A DNA stretch of 64,000 nt. Origin: Diadema setosum (Eukaryota > Echinodermata > Echinoidea > Diadematoida > Diadematidae). Numbering within the stretch: position 1 is the stretch's first letter; the number at the start of each line of letters is the position of its first letter. The stretch lies in assembly GCA_033980235.1 (NCBI GenBank), contig CM067072.1:28188559-28252558 (forward strand). Reading direction: 5' to 3'. Below, piece by piece: positions 37,361 through 49,568 of the stretch. A model generated the notes under the pieces. That model was given only the letters and a program-made list of their open reading frames with translations, did not search any database and was not told the origin of the DNA. A program made the position numbers and the translations under genes.

Positions 37361-37567
37361 CCGTTGTTGTTGCCGTTGTTGTTTTCGTTGTTGTTGTTGT
37401 TGTTGTTGTTGTTCTTCTTCTTCTTCTTCTTCTTCTTCTTCTTCTTCTTCTTCTTCTTCTTCTTCTTGGTGGTGGTGGTGGTGATGGTGTTGTTAATGTT
37501 GGTGGTGGTTTCGTCGTTGTTGGTCTTGTTGTTGTTGTTGTCGTCGTCGTCGTCGTCGTCGTTGTTT
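37361..37567. repeat. Compound trinucleotide array
   Basis: Blocks in order: TTG units, a long perfect TTC block, GGT units, mixed TTG/GGT, then TCG units. It is about 200 bp in which nearly everything keeps a three-base period, so frames stay open across it (poly-Ser, poly-Leu or poly-Phe). Not treated as coding. Confidence 0.95.
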
Positions 37568-39443
37568 TGTTTTCGTTTGCCTTCCTTTTTTTACTTTTTA
37601 TTCTTTATTTTTTGGTCAAAAGAGGTGCTGCCGGGGTAAAGAATGCAGTGTTTCTATCATGATATATTTATTCATTCATAATGTATATTTTGCAATAAAC
37701 TTTATGATTTGCATTTCTTATAATTTATCGATAATGCGATTTAAATGTAGCCATAATTTGTAATTGCGTTTTCTATTATTGGATGGCAGTAACTAAAGTA
37801 CAACAGAATTGAATTGAATTAAATCATAATAACGCCGTTAAATTCCTTCCTCCGAGAGTGTATTTGATTTCATCATGGAAATCTGGGTTTTACTTTAACA
37901 GAACTGTTGTAGCGATCAACAGTGACATTTGAAAGACGTATAATCTATATCTATATTCTATCAAAACAATGTGAATCGGAGATGAGTGCAAAAGAATTAA
38001 AGCGCTAAGGTTCGACGTGAAGAGAATGTAGTTTTCTCTTGTTACCTTTATATCAGTAATACCAGAATCTTAGAAAATGTTCATATTTTTGTTCAAACTA
38101 TATTGTGTACACATATTATTGAACTATAACATAGAGATGCGTAGACTGTAGCTGCATATACTCCGAGGAGGATATATAACTAGAATGTTGGAAAAAGATA
38201 TATGCAACTGACTGACTGATTGTCGTTCATCGACGTAAATAAGAATAATGAAAAGTAATTAAAGATACAAGTATCCTTCTCATCGAATATCACACTCCCA
38301 TGAATACGCACTTCACGCACACGTACATACTCACATTTACACGTATGCGTTTATATTCGATGATGATCCATAATCTGATTGCATATGAGCGGGAACACTA
38401 TTAACCATCAATCTTTGCACCAGGTTGTTGCTGTTTTTTCTTCTTAATGATCCCGCATCATTAGTGATAGTGCATCTGCCTAGAAGTGTGTTTTCCAAGT
38501 AAGCATGTTCATTTCCTTGTATTTATTTTCGGGAAGCGTTGAAGGACAACGGGGACCGCACCTTATTTGTAGCGGATGACAGTCAAAAACTTGTTGTTAT
38601 GCCGGCGTGTTTCTTCCCGGGCATAAGCAGGAAATTCGTTCCGAAAATAGCCTCAAAGTCTAATCACACAGAAGGAACTGGCGAACGAACCAGTGGTTGT
38701 TGTTGGTGGTGATGGTGTTTTTTCTATCGACATTGATCGAAGGAGCCATTTTCTTGAAATATTATTGCCTCCCTATTGCATAACAGCGGGGGGGGGGGGG
38801 GGGGTGGTAGAAGGGAGGGGTAGATGAGGAGGGTGATGGGAGTAAGCCAAGTCCAGCGTTTCAACAAAAGAATTTAGAAACATCCAGGAACCAAGCTATC
38901 TAAATCATGGTCAGGATTCAGCACTTATCTCCTTATATGCGTATCTTTGTTCATACGGCGGCTGACAGACGCATTATGCTTTAAAAGATGGTGTGAAACT
39001 GATTTTTGCTTTATTCCTTCTTTTCCCCATAAAGTGTCGAACACTTCCGCCTTACCTTTTTGCCTTTCTCAACGGTAGGTCTTGTCAATCTCGCATCTGC
39101 CGAAGAAGTCTTGCATAATTCATAAAAGCGGTTCATTTTATGCTCGGCTGTTCATCACCTGACGCGCACTGGGGCACTTCCACTGGGCGTTTGACGGAGG
39201 GGCAGCGGCCAGAGATGGGATAGCAGGGATGGGGTACTAGATATGGTGGAGAAAAAAAAAGAAAGTTCCTTTGCCTTAAAAGCCTATTATATAGTTTTGG
39301 GAGAGCACACGAGAGTACTGCACGATATACACATTTTGTTTAAGAGTTGTCTTCAGAAAATTATTAATTCACACAAAATAATAGAGCGAATGTTTTGACA
39401 AGCACAGTTACTGTTACTGTAAGCATAAGCCCAAAATCTTTAT

Positions 39444-39600
39444 GGTGTAAAAAGGTGCAAGGGAAGGCACCTGCTCTGCAAGCACGCAAGGTTTGGGGTT
39501 CGAATCCCAGCTCCACCTGTAGCTGTTAGGCATTGTGTGAATGCGTGCCTTTCACCCTGCGCGGCAGGAGAGAGTCATTGGGGCATTTGCTTATGACGGT
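39444..39600 (+). mobile_element. tRNA(Ala)-like sequence heading a SINE
   Basis: The first 74 bases fold roughly as a tRNA. GGTG/CACC forms the outer acceptor stem, and AGGTGC...GCACCT a D-arm. The anticodon arm CCTGC-TCTGCAA-GCACG places TGC (Ala) in the loop. The T arm contains GGTTCGAATCC. Position 33 is C instead of the invariant T, and the inner acceptor stem is mismatched, so it is a pseudogene or SINE head rather than a working tRNA gene. Confidence 0.5.
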
Positions 39601-40479
39601 TGCTCCTGATCTCAATGTACAATAATGTACGTGATAGTCTTTCCTTATTCACAATACGACTATGGCGCACGTTTACCGACGGAGTGCGTTTTGCGAGCGC
39701 GCGCTCCCTTGAACAGCTACAGTATCCTGGCTCTCCCCAGGGTCATGTGACCATTCAACGTGAGGCTTCACACTGCCGGTGCATCCATTGAAAAGCCTGC
39801 ATAGAAAGAAACGGTGTGAATAGATATCTCTGACCAGGTGTGGGACGATAGTACAGATGACCCGCCATATCATGCTTAAAGAGAGAGCAGGGCCGCCACC
39901 GTGTCACAAAAAGGACCCCTGACGCTCTCAAGTATAATTGTGTAAGGCTCTTAAGTATCATTATGTAAGGCTTCAAACTTTTGCAAAATTGTGAATTTAA
40001 TACCTTTATCATCATTAAATAAAGACAAAGATGTAGGTGTTGACGCTAACCTAATGGAAGATGCTTTATTTTCGCGTTGACTGTGTAATGGAGACAAATG
40101 AAAGTCGATTGAGGGTTTCAACTATAGCACATTGTTCAGCACATTTTCCTCTTTCTCTCTCTCTCGCTATTTGTTTTTGCTGTTTCTGAAAAAGAGATGA
40201 TAGTAATTTGAGCTAATGTGCCATTTTCAAAGGAAAAGGAGACACAAAGCACAAAAGGAAGTGACAGAAAAATTAAAATCTGGAATCAATTTTTATTTCT
40301 TTTTCTTTTTTTTTTTGCCATGAGAATCAAATTCAGCTTCTATCGCTTCTGTACTTCTCTGTTTCCTCTTTTCTCTATAATTCTTCCTTTCTTTGTTTCC
40401 ATATTTGTTTTTCCTTTCTCTCTTTCTTTTCCATTTGCCGAAGATATTGCATTTCCACTCGGCTGCTCACGAGTCGCCC

Positions 40480-40700
40480 CTGACAATCCGCCATGAATAA
40501 TTCATTATTCTTTGACGTCATCGCGCCCAGGTAGCGCGCGAACAAAAGGCGGTGAAATGGCGGGGAGAAGTTCTTGCCTGACTCCAGAGCCGGGGCGCGA
40601 GTGGCTGGAGGGATGCTCTCCGCAAATTATCGTGACGGATGTTTTCAGCCGGGAGCGCAATTTTTCGAAATGGGCAACAAAGGAGATAGGAGGAAAGCGA
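40480..40700 (+). promoter_or_regulatory. CpG-rich patch with CRE and ATGGCGG
   Basis: TGACGTCA at 40513-40520 is followed by TCGCGCCCAGGTAGCGCGCG and, at 40555, AAATGGCGGGG, which resembles a YY1 or initiator element. A 51-codon frame starts at that ATG (MAGRSSCLTPEPGREW...). It has no partner splice site that would join the surrounding gene. Promoter-like; activity not shown. Confidence 0.3.
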
Positions 40701-41739
40701 CGTGGATGACAGAGAAAGGGAGAGAGATGGACAGGAAGAGAGAGGGGAGGGGGACAGAGAGTGGTAGAGAACGAGAGAGAGGGAGAGTGAGAAATAAAGA
40801 GATACGAGAGAAAGAAATAGATTATGATATACTCTCCTCCCGGCGATCATTACGCACGTTAGCTTGCATTGGTGCTGATGCGTGCTTAAACTCCATCGAA
40901 TTCAGGAAGAAAAAAGAAACGAAAGGAAAAGGCATCCGGCATAAGAGAAACTCTGTTTATACCAAACAAGACGCATTGCGCTAGTTGTTAATGTTTCCAT
41001 GTCACCTCAAGGGATTTTCGACAGTTTTTCTTCTCCCAGGTCAAGAATTCTAAGCATCTGAAACTGAAATATGCTTTAATGGCTGATTACGCTGACTCAT
41101 ATATTATTGTCTCTAAAAACATCAAAAAATCAAATTGGTTTTGTACCACTTGCTCTTTTCATACGACCGAAAATAAAGAGATTTTTTTTTCTCTCTCTCT
41201 TTCTTACATGTAGTTTGTTTTTTTGCTACACACAGAATCAGAGGAATACAGTTTAGTCGTATAATAGGACATTAATGATAATTGTGATAATGTTAATGAC
41301 AGTCATGAGAAGAGGCACATTGCAAATAATTCACAATTAGTGAAGCAATATCATTTCCAATTATCTTATTGATCATCAAGATACCATTTCTGGCATCTTT
41401 GGGCTGCAGGGAAAAAAGAATGTTGATTGCTTTATACAGTTTGCATGGTGTTCTGTAGGACAAAGCGTGTTTTGATTGACTCTGTTTTGAATTCTTGGTA
41501 AACAGTTCAGTCTAGGGAGCAAACGTTCTGACGAGATGCGACACTGTATAGGACTATAATGCGCGGTCTTGATTTCTTATGTCTGATAAATAATCCACAA
41601 TGTTGTCGTTCTCTGTAACCGACGTTCTGATACTAACGACAATGCGCTGTTTTCCCCCATTCTTGTACCATCCACTCCCCCTTCCCTCTTTCCCTTTCTT
41701 TCTCTTTCAACTTCTCCTCTTTTTTCACCTCCGCTGCAG

Positions 41740-41883
41740 AACTCCCGCGTTTTTTAACCGCCTGCCTGCCGAGGTCCAAGCGGAGCGGGCGAGGAGGCGG
41801 CGCCAGATCCTCGAAGCTGCCGTCCAGAACCGCACCGAGCAAACTGCCTTTCTGACTTTACCCGTTGACGGCTCCCCTGAGAG
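41740..41883 (+). CDS. Juxtamembrane cytoplasmic exon
   Basis: Preceded by a strong polypyrimidine tract and CTGCAG; closed by GAGAG|GTAAGA. It is exactly 48 codons and symmetric (phase 2 in, phase 2 out), so it could be skipped without frame change. It completes an Arg codon from the previous exon and reads TPAFFNRLPAEVQAERARR, then RRQILEAAVQNRTEQTAFLT, then LPVDGSPE. A basic, helix-prone stretch (EVQAERARRRRQILEAAVQ) lies about 15-35 residues inside the membrane. GC content is visibly higher than the flanking AT-rich intron. No family recognised. Confidence 0.85.
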
Positions 41884-42340
41884 GTAAGACGATTGGATAT
41901 TTTTTTTTTCACACGAGTTAAAAAAAAAGTAATCCTCCCAGAAAATAAACAAACTTCAAAAGAAAGAGAAAAAACATTTCTTACAAAATGATACAAAACT
42001 GACAAAAATCGGATAGAAATAAGTAAGATATGACATCTTGAAATTTCACATTTTTTGGAAAACATTTCTTGACAAGTCGTCGTGAATATTCAAATGAGCT
42101 ATTTGATGATGTCGAACCCTCACAATTATCCATATATGTTATAAATGACATTCGGAAGAAAAAATAATTTTAAGGTAATACAAGTAAGAGCATTTTCCCA
42201 TACCAAGATATATCAGAGTTGATATTTGTTTTGGGTGGTTTTAGGACAAGTTTTACACTTATAGAGGTGAAATATGAGATTTTTGTCATTACTGTAATGA
42301 GAAATTGTTAAGAGCAATATCTATTACCGATATATATATG

Positions 42341-42345
<5 letters not shown>

Positions 42346-42400
<55 letters not shown>
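42346..42400. repeat. (TA)n microsatellite
   Basis: About 27 TA units that end where the inverted-repeat element begins. Confidence 0.95.
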
Positions 42401-42402
<2 letters not shown>

Positions 42403-42404
<2 letters not shown>

Positions 42405-42647
42405 GAGTTTGTTTGCAAAAACCGATAAGTCCATTTTTGAAGATTTTGAAGTATGGTCTCTGTCATAAAGTACAAAATAATACCTTTTAAATGATATATT
42501 GGTCACTACATATAAAGGTACATTTTTGAAGTTATGGTCAAAAGAAGCAACATTTTTCTTATTATTCTCTTTATTTTTCTCGACCTTTAATCGCAAATAT
42601 CTCCATTTTGCAAATATGGACTTATCGGTTTTTGCGAACAAACTCTT
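42403..42647. mobile_element. 245 bp terminal-inverted-repeat element (MITE-like)
   Basis: The left end AAGAGTTTGTTTGCAAAAAC continuing to CGATAAGTCCATTTTTG is mirrored at the right end by CAAATATGGACTTATCGG... to ...AACTCTT. This makes 37 bp terminal inverted repeats with two mismatches. The interior is AT-rich and has no coding capacity. It abuts a (TA)n array, as expected if it inserted at TA. Confidence 0.8.
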
Positions 42648-42954
42648 ACAATATACTTACAATTATTACTGCTTGCACTGAAGTTGTAAGAAAAAGACCT
42701 AGCAAACTAACATTTTCTGCACCTGGTGATTGTTTATGCAGAATGTTGACATATTTGCGTGATCAGAAATGATTGATCTTCCGGATTTGTTGTTACTGGG
42801 TTGGTTTTTTTTTTAACTTACTTTGTGACAACACCTGTGTGGCGCACGTGGTGTTAATGAGCTACATTATTGTAGCCAGTGCGAAGGAATGTCCAAATTA
42901 GTCTATTCTGAGATGTTTGCAGCAACATAGACCGTGGGCAGTGAAAACAAGACT

Positions 42955-42955
42955 T

Positions 42956-42992
<37 letters not shown>

Positions 42993-43092
42993 AAAAAAAA
43001 AAGAGATGCATCGAAATACCAGAAGTGCCGGAGCTGAACAACTTGTTTAAAAAGAGGTTTTCGTTTTTGGTTATGTGTGTGTGTGTGTGCGT

Positions 43093-43129
<37 letters not shown>

Positions 43130-43137
43130 GGGGGGGA
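42955..43137. repeat. (GA)n, then (TG)n and poly(G)
   Basis: (GA)n at 42956-42988 and (TG)n at 43074-43126 ending in a G run. Between them is 80 bp of ordinary sequence. Confidence 0.9.
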
Positions 43138-43715
43138 GGGAAAAGGGAGAAGGGGAGTATTGGAGATAAGAGTATCTCTTTGTCTCTTTTGTTTCGTTAC
43201 AATTTGATAAATCATATGTCTGTACAATTATTATCTAGTCCAACTATTCAAGTACAGTTCGATTTGTTTCTAATGGATCACATTCACAAGCATGTAAATG
43301 AACTGTAATATGTTACTTTTTAAAGTTCCCCAAGATTTTAAAATTTTAAGGGAAATGGATTTGTTTTTCTTTTTTTTATTATGCAAGGGAAGATGATTCA
43401 ATGGAGAAAAAAAAAAGCAAGAAACGTTTGGCGCCCAGCAAAGAAAATAAAATGCGATAGGAAAAGTTATTCCATGATAAAAGAAAACAAATAAACAAAC
43501 AATTAAAAATGAGAATCAAAGCAAGATCTTTTTAACGCAGAGATCTTGGACGAAAATTAGAATAGAGAAAAAAAATCGTTGCAAAAGTCAGCAAAGGAAT
43601 GACATTGATGTACTGGGACTTTGTGACGAGACGTTCTTTTGGCATTCCATATGATTTTGGCTCTAAGTTGAGCGGCTCTCAAGACCTTCGCACATAGCGT
43701 CATTGAAGACTGAAT

Positions 43716-43875
43716 CGATTTGAATTGAACTGAATTGAACTGAAATGGGTTGGATTGGATTGGATTGGATTGGATTGAATTGAATGGAATTGAATTGAAT
43801 TGAATTGAATTGAATTGAATTGAATTGAATTGAAATGAATTGAATTTAATTTAATTTAATCTAATTTAATTGATT
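43716..43875. repeat. (GAATT)n pentamer array
   Basis: TTGAA/GGATT-type pentamers for about 160 bp, the middle being perfect TGAAT units. It includes a short TGGAT variant block and a TTTAA block. Confidence 0.95.
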
Positions 43876-44846
43876 TGAAAAAAAAATATGACGAACCAGT
43901 ACATTATAGATAGTATCATCAGTCTGGTCGTCTTCAAACTCATATCACTTGGTATTCGTGAATCTACCCGGATTGATCATTCTCGTGTCAGCAAACCAAA
44001 ACGAATTCTTTACCTCGAATCTGTTACTCTCATCATGTCTCTATAATGTCATTGCATTGCATCTTTAGGTTTATATTAAGCCGATAGATCTCCGAATGGC
44101 GATGTCAGTGTGCGTGTCGGTCCGACAGGAATACAACATAAAGCGGCGATTTAAAATGTATAACTTGCTCCTTACCAACACCAAATTATTATTCATATTG
44201 ATAACAGGGAAGAATCACACCTCCCTGCACATACTAGAGGAAGAGAGTCACGTATCAAACCCCCTGCTGAATTCCATAAGCACACACCAGCTCATCGTAA
44301 CCCCACCCCCTTCATCTCATCAAGATTCAGGCCAAGCCATGATTGAAGCAATGACTTCAACCCAATCGCACGGGGTCGTCGACCCAAATCGGATATGGGA
44401 ATACGTGTTAGATGGAGAACAGACGAGTTAGGGATGGGCAACGACTTTTCTTCGGGGCATATTCCCTCCGCGAACTCATTATCGAACTAATATAATAGGG
44501 ATCAAACTTGGCATCCACGTTGGATATATCCAGTCGGAGGGGGATACGCTTTCTGATATTTCACAGCAAATGAGAAAACATCTCCCACAGCAACAGGAAG
44601 TACTATGATGACCTTACTTCGCTGAATTCTAGATTCATTTCCCGTTTGAATATACGTCGCCAGTATTTACACTGTGTTTAGCTATTCTTAGTGTCCTCCT
44701 GAAGATTGACATGATAATAATGCCGCAAAGAAAAGTTTAAGGATCAGGATAATTTTCAATGACGAACAACAGGGGTTGGTTTTCGCTCTTCAACAGAATT
44801 CCAGTTCCGAAGCTGTAAAGTCGAGACATTTTTGCAACAACAACAT

Positions 44847-44890
44847 CATCATCATCATCATCAACAACAACAACAACAACAAAATAAAAA
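44847..44890. repeat. (ATC)n and (AAC)n trinucleotides
   Basis: Five ATC units followed by about seven AAC units. Confidence 0.9.
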
Positions 44891-45258
44891 ACAACAAGAG
44901 CAAACTCAACAAGAACAAAATAAAGGAAAACGTCATAAGTGAGACTTCAGTATTCCGGTGTTGCTGTCTGTATACGCTTTCTATTTTTTTTTCTGCAACA
45001 ATCTAAAGCGACATTCAGATGAAATCTACACCTCGACATAGGTCCCTGTACCTCATCTTCTTGTATACTGATAGATACTGATCTGAATATTAAACTCCCC
45101 CCTAAGGGGAAAAAAAAATGTCAATTTCGTCCACCGTTCTCCTATAGGCCTAAGTGCATCGTGAAACCATGACAACGAACAAAGTACCATCTATTCTTCC
45201 CGGCCCCCCCCCCCAAGTTTATGTCATCAAATATCGCGGTATATTACCAGGGAAGTTG

Positions 45259-45266
45259 TGACGTCA
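45259..45266. promoter_or_regulatory. CRE octamer TGACGTCA
   Basis: Exact full CRE in a repeat-poor stretch (45220-45520). Confidence 0.3.
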
Positions 45267-46613
45267 TAGTATGTGGAGTGGAAGCGGAGTATTATTGTGC
45301 CCCCTTAAGTGCCTGCGATGTGACAATTGAGTTGGGAGAGCCATGAATTATAGATTATATCGGCAGGAATATATACGAGAGTGATCCCCGAGTTTCGGAT
45401 CTGCATCGCGCATGAGGCAAAAGTTTGCTAGGGCACGAGAAAAAACACACGCTAGCGACGAGCAAACGGAGCGACGATCTCATGAAAGATGCACTCCGAA
45501 ATGGGATTGGTACTCTCGCACCTTTCTGGGTGTTTTTTTTTTTTTTTTTTTTTTGCCATGTCACGTGACGTGTGTTCTTAGCAAGAGAGTTGTATGTTGT
45601 GCATGTCCACGTACATTATTTGACATTTCGGTGCTTGCTATCGTACGATTCGCGACCTGGGTAAAAACCAGAAATAGCTTTCGGCGTGCTCATGAGTTTG
45701 ATGTTTTGTTATCATTTTAGAGTTTTGTTGTTATTTTTGTGAGTTTTTTTTTCCTCGTTTGCATTTATGATGAAGTCTTGTATTCAAGTCGCGTCCATAA
45801 TGCCATAACACCCTGCAGCACATTATTTTGGATGAAGACGCTTTAATATTTATACCACCAATGAGTTGGTGCCGGGCACGAATGCATCACGGCCTTGCGA
45901 CTATGATAATCATATACAGCCAAGTGTTTTCTTTTCTTTTCTATGGTCTGTACCTATCCCCATCTCTATCTCCTTATACCTTGTGCATTCTAATCCGTTA
46001 CATCTCACATCACATTTGCCCCACATCTCTTTAAACCTCATGCCTTCTTTTCCTTATTTTTCACTCGCTTCGATTTCTTGAAGCTCGAATGTGGAATTAT
46101 CAGACCCTTGGAATAGACGCTGGGAGAAAATGCCCTTCCTCCGAGTGCCATTAAAGTCGGTTAAGTGGTGAAACATGTAGCTACATCGATTCTTCAGAGT
46201 GGATGTAAATGATGCAAATTATCCGAGCGTCTTACAAGTACGACGCTATATCACGGCCATTTTTTTTTTTAATGATGATGATGATGATAATGAATAGCAA
46301 GGAAACATTATTTTGAATTCTTATGAATATGCATGTATGCAAATTCGTGTAATCATGAATATCCCACGTCGGGAGAAGTTTCGAGAGATCGCACACATGG
46401 CGGCCGAGGAATAAAGTCTGTTCTTTTTTTTTTTTCGCTTCCTTCTTATATATAAAGATCGTGGTGATGTGGCCCTGGTCACCATCTCATCCTCAAGATG
46501 GTAATAGACTATAAAACGACAAACTGGATGGTGAAGAATTAGAAGACAGTGCGTAATCGGCCGTACGGTAATGTGGTTATTTTGGGTTAATCATAACTCA
46601 GTCTAAAGAGAAT

Positions 46614-46614
46614 G

Positions 46615-46655
<41 letters not shown>

Positions 46656-46720
46656 CGCGCGTGTGCCCTCTTGTGAGAGGTATGATAGACAGAGAGAGAG
46701 AGAGGGGGGGGGGGGGAGGA
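46614..46720. repeat. (TG)n-(CG)n, (GA)n and poly(G)
   Basis: (TG)n passes into CGCGCGCGCGCG at 46646-46659; a GA tract and a G run follow at 46690-46717. Confidence 0.92.
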
Positions 46721-46849
46721 AGGGAGAGATAAATGCCCCCAAGATAATGTTGAGTTACTTATTGGCATGGTGTAAATAATTGAACGCTGTTGGAGGGAAG
46801 CATATAAGTTCAAGTTACGTTAATACGTACGCATCTATGCAAGTTTCCA

Positions 46850-47515
46850 TGAAAAGTCCAGCATAAACATGCCGAAAATGTCAGTCTCTAAATGTTAAAG
46901 AATACACTTTGTATTCCGGTGTTCACGAGTTGTATTTCTGGTGTGAAAAGCTAGTTATCTCTCTCCCGAGCGTATACTGTACATGATGGGCTAAATCGTC
47001 ATATCCCCCTCTCAATAAAAGAAACATTCTAAGACAGTAAAGGTTGACACACGGAGCTGTCGCCGTAAGCACTGTAACAATAGTTATAGTTAAGCAATAG
47101 CTCCGACAGCATGCGGTAGAAATAACAGCTATTGTGCGTAATGCCTGCTTCGTAATCACAGATGCAACAATCTCACTAGCAATGGATGAGTAGACACGTT
47201 TTGAAAACGTGCGATTCGACGACATTTTACACCCCGGAAGGCGCACACGTCACTGAGCGTTGTAACCTATTCGCACATGAAACGGCGAGTGGAGTGTTTT
47301 CTTGGCATTTTTACTCCCACTCCGAAATTCAACAACGTCGATAAACAGTGATTAAATAACGACGAAGTGTCATTCGAGCCAGACCCGCGCCGCTGCAAGC
47401 GACAGGGACGATTTAGCAATATAACCCGCAGGCACACCTGTACTTGATTACGAAAGGGGGAGGGGGCAGGCATTGGAGATGGGGGAGGGGATGAGGGACG
47501 TTGATGGTACACATA
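46850..47515. other. Repeat-poor intronic stretch
   Basis: No mobile element or microsatellite is seen apart from a G-rich patch at 47456-47490. It contains the palindrome CACGTTTTGAAAACGTG near 47194. No supported coding frame. Confidence 0.2.
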
Positions 47516-47734
47516 ATTGTTTCAACTTCTTTCGCGGGAAATCACTGTCTGACAAACTATTGTCAGTCCAGCTTTTATGTACCCGATGCCAAGTATTCAT
47601 GAAGATGCTTCGGCTGTAAAAAGCAGTTAAACCCCTCAGTAGAGCCTATACAATGCTGTTGACATGCTATGTCCATAGACCTACGTTAACATGTTACGGA
47701 CGGGACTAACAAAGCTGACCTCTTTGCAAAAAAC

Positions 47735-47735
47735 A

Positions 47736-47819
<84 letters not shown>

Positions 47820-47822
47820 AAC
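47735..47822. repeat. (GAAA)n microsatellite
   Basis: About 22 GAAA units, perfect. Confidence 0.97.
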
Positions 47823-48244
47823 AAAAACCGAACCTGGAGGTCCTATCAGAAGACGGGGTGATGGTATAACGGACTGACGGTGACACGCACCAGCATTCGA
47901 TTGAAGATATCGGAACCAAACCAGAAGCACTAGCAGATCACAAACCTTTGCCAACTTAAAGGGTCACTGTAACGCCATAGAACTGTGAAAACAATCGCTG
48001 ATTTCGGTCATGATACAGACTACTACCAAAGTAGGTTGTTCCTATATACCAACTGACCTATCATGAAAATTTTCATCAAATATCCTTTCATAAGTTTTTA
48101 CAAACAATCATTCAATCATTATACTACAGACAGTCAGACGGACGGACAAACAAACAAACGCCGGCAGTGCCCCTAAAACACAACAACAAACAATCAAAGA
48201 AACCAAACCAAAACAAAACAAAACAAAACTGGCCCAATAGTATG

Positions 48245-48370
48245 CCCACAATCCAGCCTCCTTGGTCGAGGAGTTGAGTTGTCTTGCGTTTAAAGTGCTG
48301 CCAGTGGATTCGAATTTAGGACCCTAAGAAAAGAGGGCCTAAGTCTTGTCCTCTGACCCACAAAAGCCCA
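48245..48370 (+). mobile_element. tRNA-like SINE head, degenerate
   Basis: CTTGGTCGAGGAGTTGAG resembles box A, and GTGGATTCGAATTTAGG about 40 bp later resembles box B. No clear body or tail. Weak call. Confidence 0.35.
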
Positions 48371-49315
48371 TCATCCTCGGATCATTACGTTAGCCTAGTC
48401 CAAATCTAACACAACAATCACAACAACAACAACAGTTTGCTAAATTGACTCTACTTCCACTGGAGCCAAGAAAGGGTATAATCGATTTAATAGTGGGAAA
48501 ATGACGACCGACCGAATTTGATATCTTTTTATCCCTATAACCCATGTTTAGAGTAAGCAATTTAGCCACGAACTCATTAACTCTCACCCATATAATGAAA
48601 AACACATTTAGAGTAAAGCGGTATATTCACTCAGCCGACGAAAAGATTTGGAGCAAATTCTTTAGATTAAGAAAAAAAAAGGTATGTCACGATTTGGTAG
48701 TTGTCTTTACAGCAACAAGAGAAGGCACTGGAAGGAGTATATCTCTTACATTAATTCACAAGTTTATGTATCACAGCATAGAAGCTCGTGAAATAAGATT
48801 AGGGAAGACGAGGAGAGAGACATGTAACTACTATTAAAAAAAAGGGTATGATATCATCTTTCTTTTTAGAATACCACATGTCGCTGGAAATAGGCAGATG
48901 TCAAAAACCAACCATTGTTCAACCGTCAAAAAAGGGGTAGAAAATAAAAGGTTTGCACTGTCTTATGATTCGGTACACTTGTAGTTTTGATTGTTCGTTG
49001 GTGGGAATAAAGATAAAAGAAAACAAGTCCGTTGTTTGAGTTCTCTTTCCTCACCTTAGTGAACGTATTTAGCAAGCTCATTAGCAGGAGAAAAACAATA
49101 CAGCAGAGAAAACAATGCGCTTGAAAAAATCCACAACACAACACCATATGCCATAGCGCGCCCGTTAGCCTGTATGCTCGTCTTCTGCAGACGACTTTCC
49201 GACCGTTCCGCGCCCTTTCATAGACGAATAAATTGGATTTTGTGGCGTCATCTCATCTAATGACATACTGCTTCTTACCGTAGTCACGTGAGCCGGTCGC
49301 TCCTTGCCTGCACTC

Positions 49316-49534
49316 TTCCTCTCTCTCTCTCCCCCTTCCTCTCTCTCCGTCTCTGTCTCTCTCCTATTCTTCTATGTATCTACCTATCTGGTCTGTTTGT
49401 CTGTCTTTTTGTCTCTTTCCTTGTCTCTCCGCTGCACATCAATTACAACCAGCCAATAAAGCCTTGGATCGATTCGTCGTGCTTTACTTGCTTTAGAAAC
49501 GGAGGTGTTCGCATACTTCCTGGCAGTGCAAACA

Positions 49535-49568
<34 letters not shown>

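Larger units (their letters stand above)
34878..41739 (+). other. Intron, 6.9 kb, phase 2
   Basis: Contains (AC)n at 35462-35516, (CTGT)n at 35933-35962, purine-rich tracts at 36350-37030, a compound trinucleotide array at 37361-37567, a tRNA(Ala)-like sequence at 39444 and a CpG-rich patch with a CRE at 40480-40700. No additional exon that keeps phase 2 in and out was found. Confidence 0.75.

Noticed and set aside
37206..37639. Overlapping open frames of about 100 codons through the trinucleotide array
   Set aside because: They exist only because trinucleotide repeats keep frames open (poly-Ser, poly-Leu, poly-Phe).
40443..40530. Possible exon between a pyrimidine tract and CAG|GTAGCG
   Set aside because: In the phase 2 required by the neighbouring exons it hits a stop codon after 12 codons.
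46923..47246. 107-codon minus-strand frame with hydrophobic middle
   Set aside because: The hydrophobic stretch comes from ordinary T-rich sequence; there is no signal for transcription and no family resemblance.
47686..47954. Frames with (FFLS)n repeats over GAAA tracts
   Set aside because: Translation of a tetranucleotide microsatellite; the same artefact occurs at 3305-3688.
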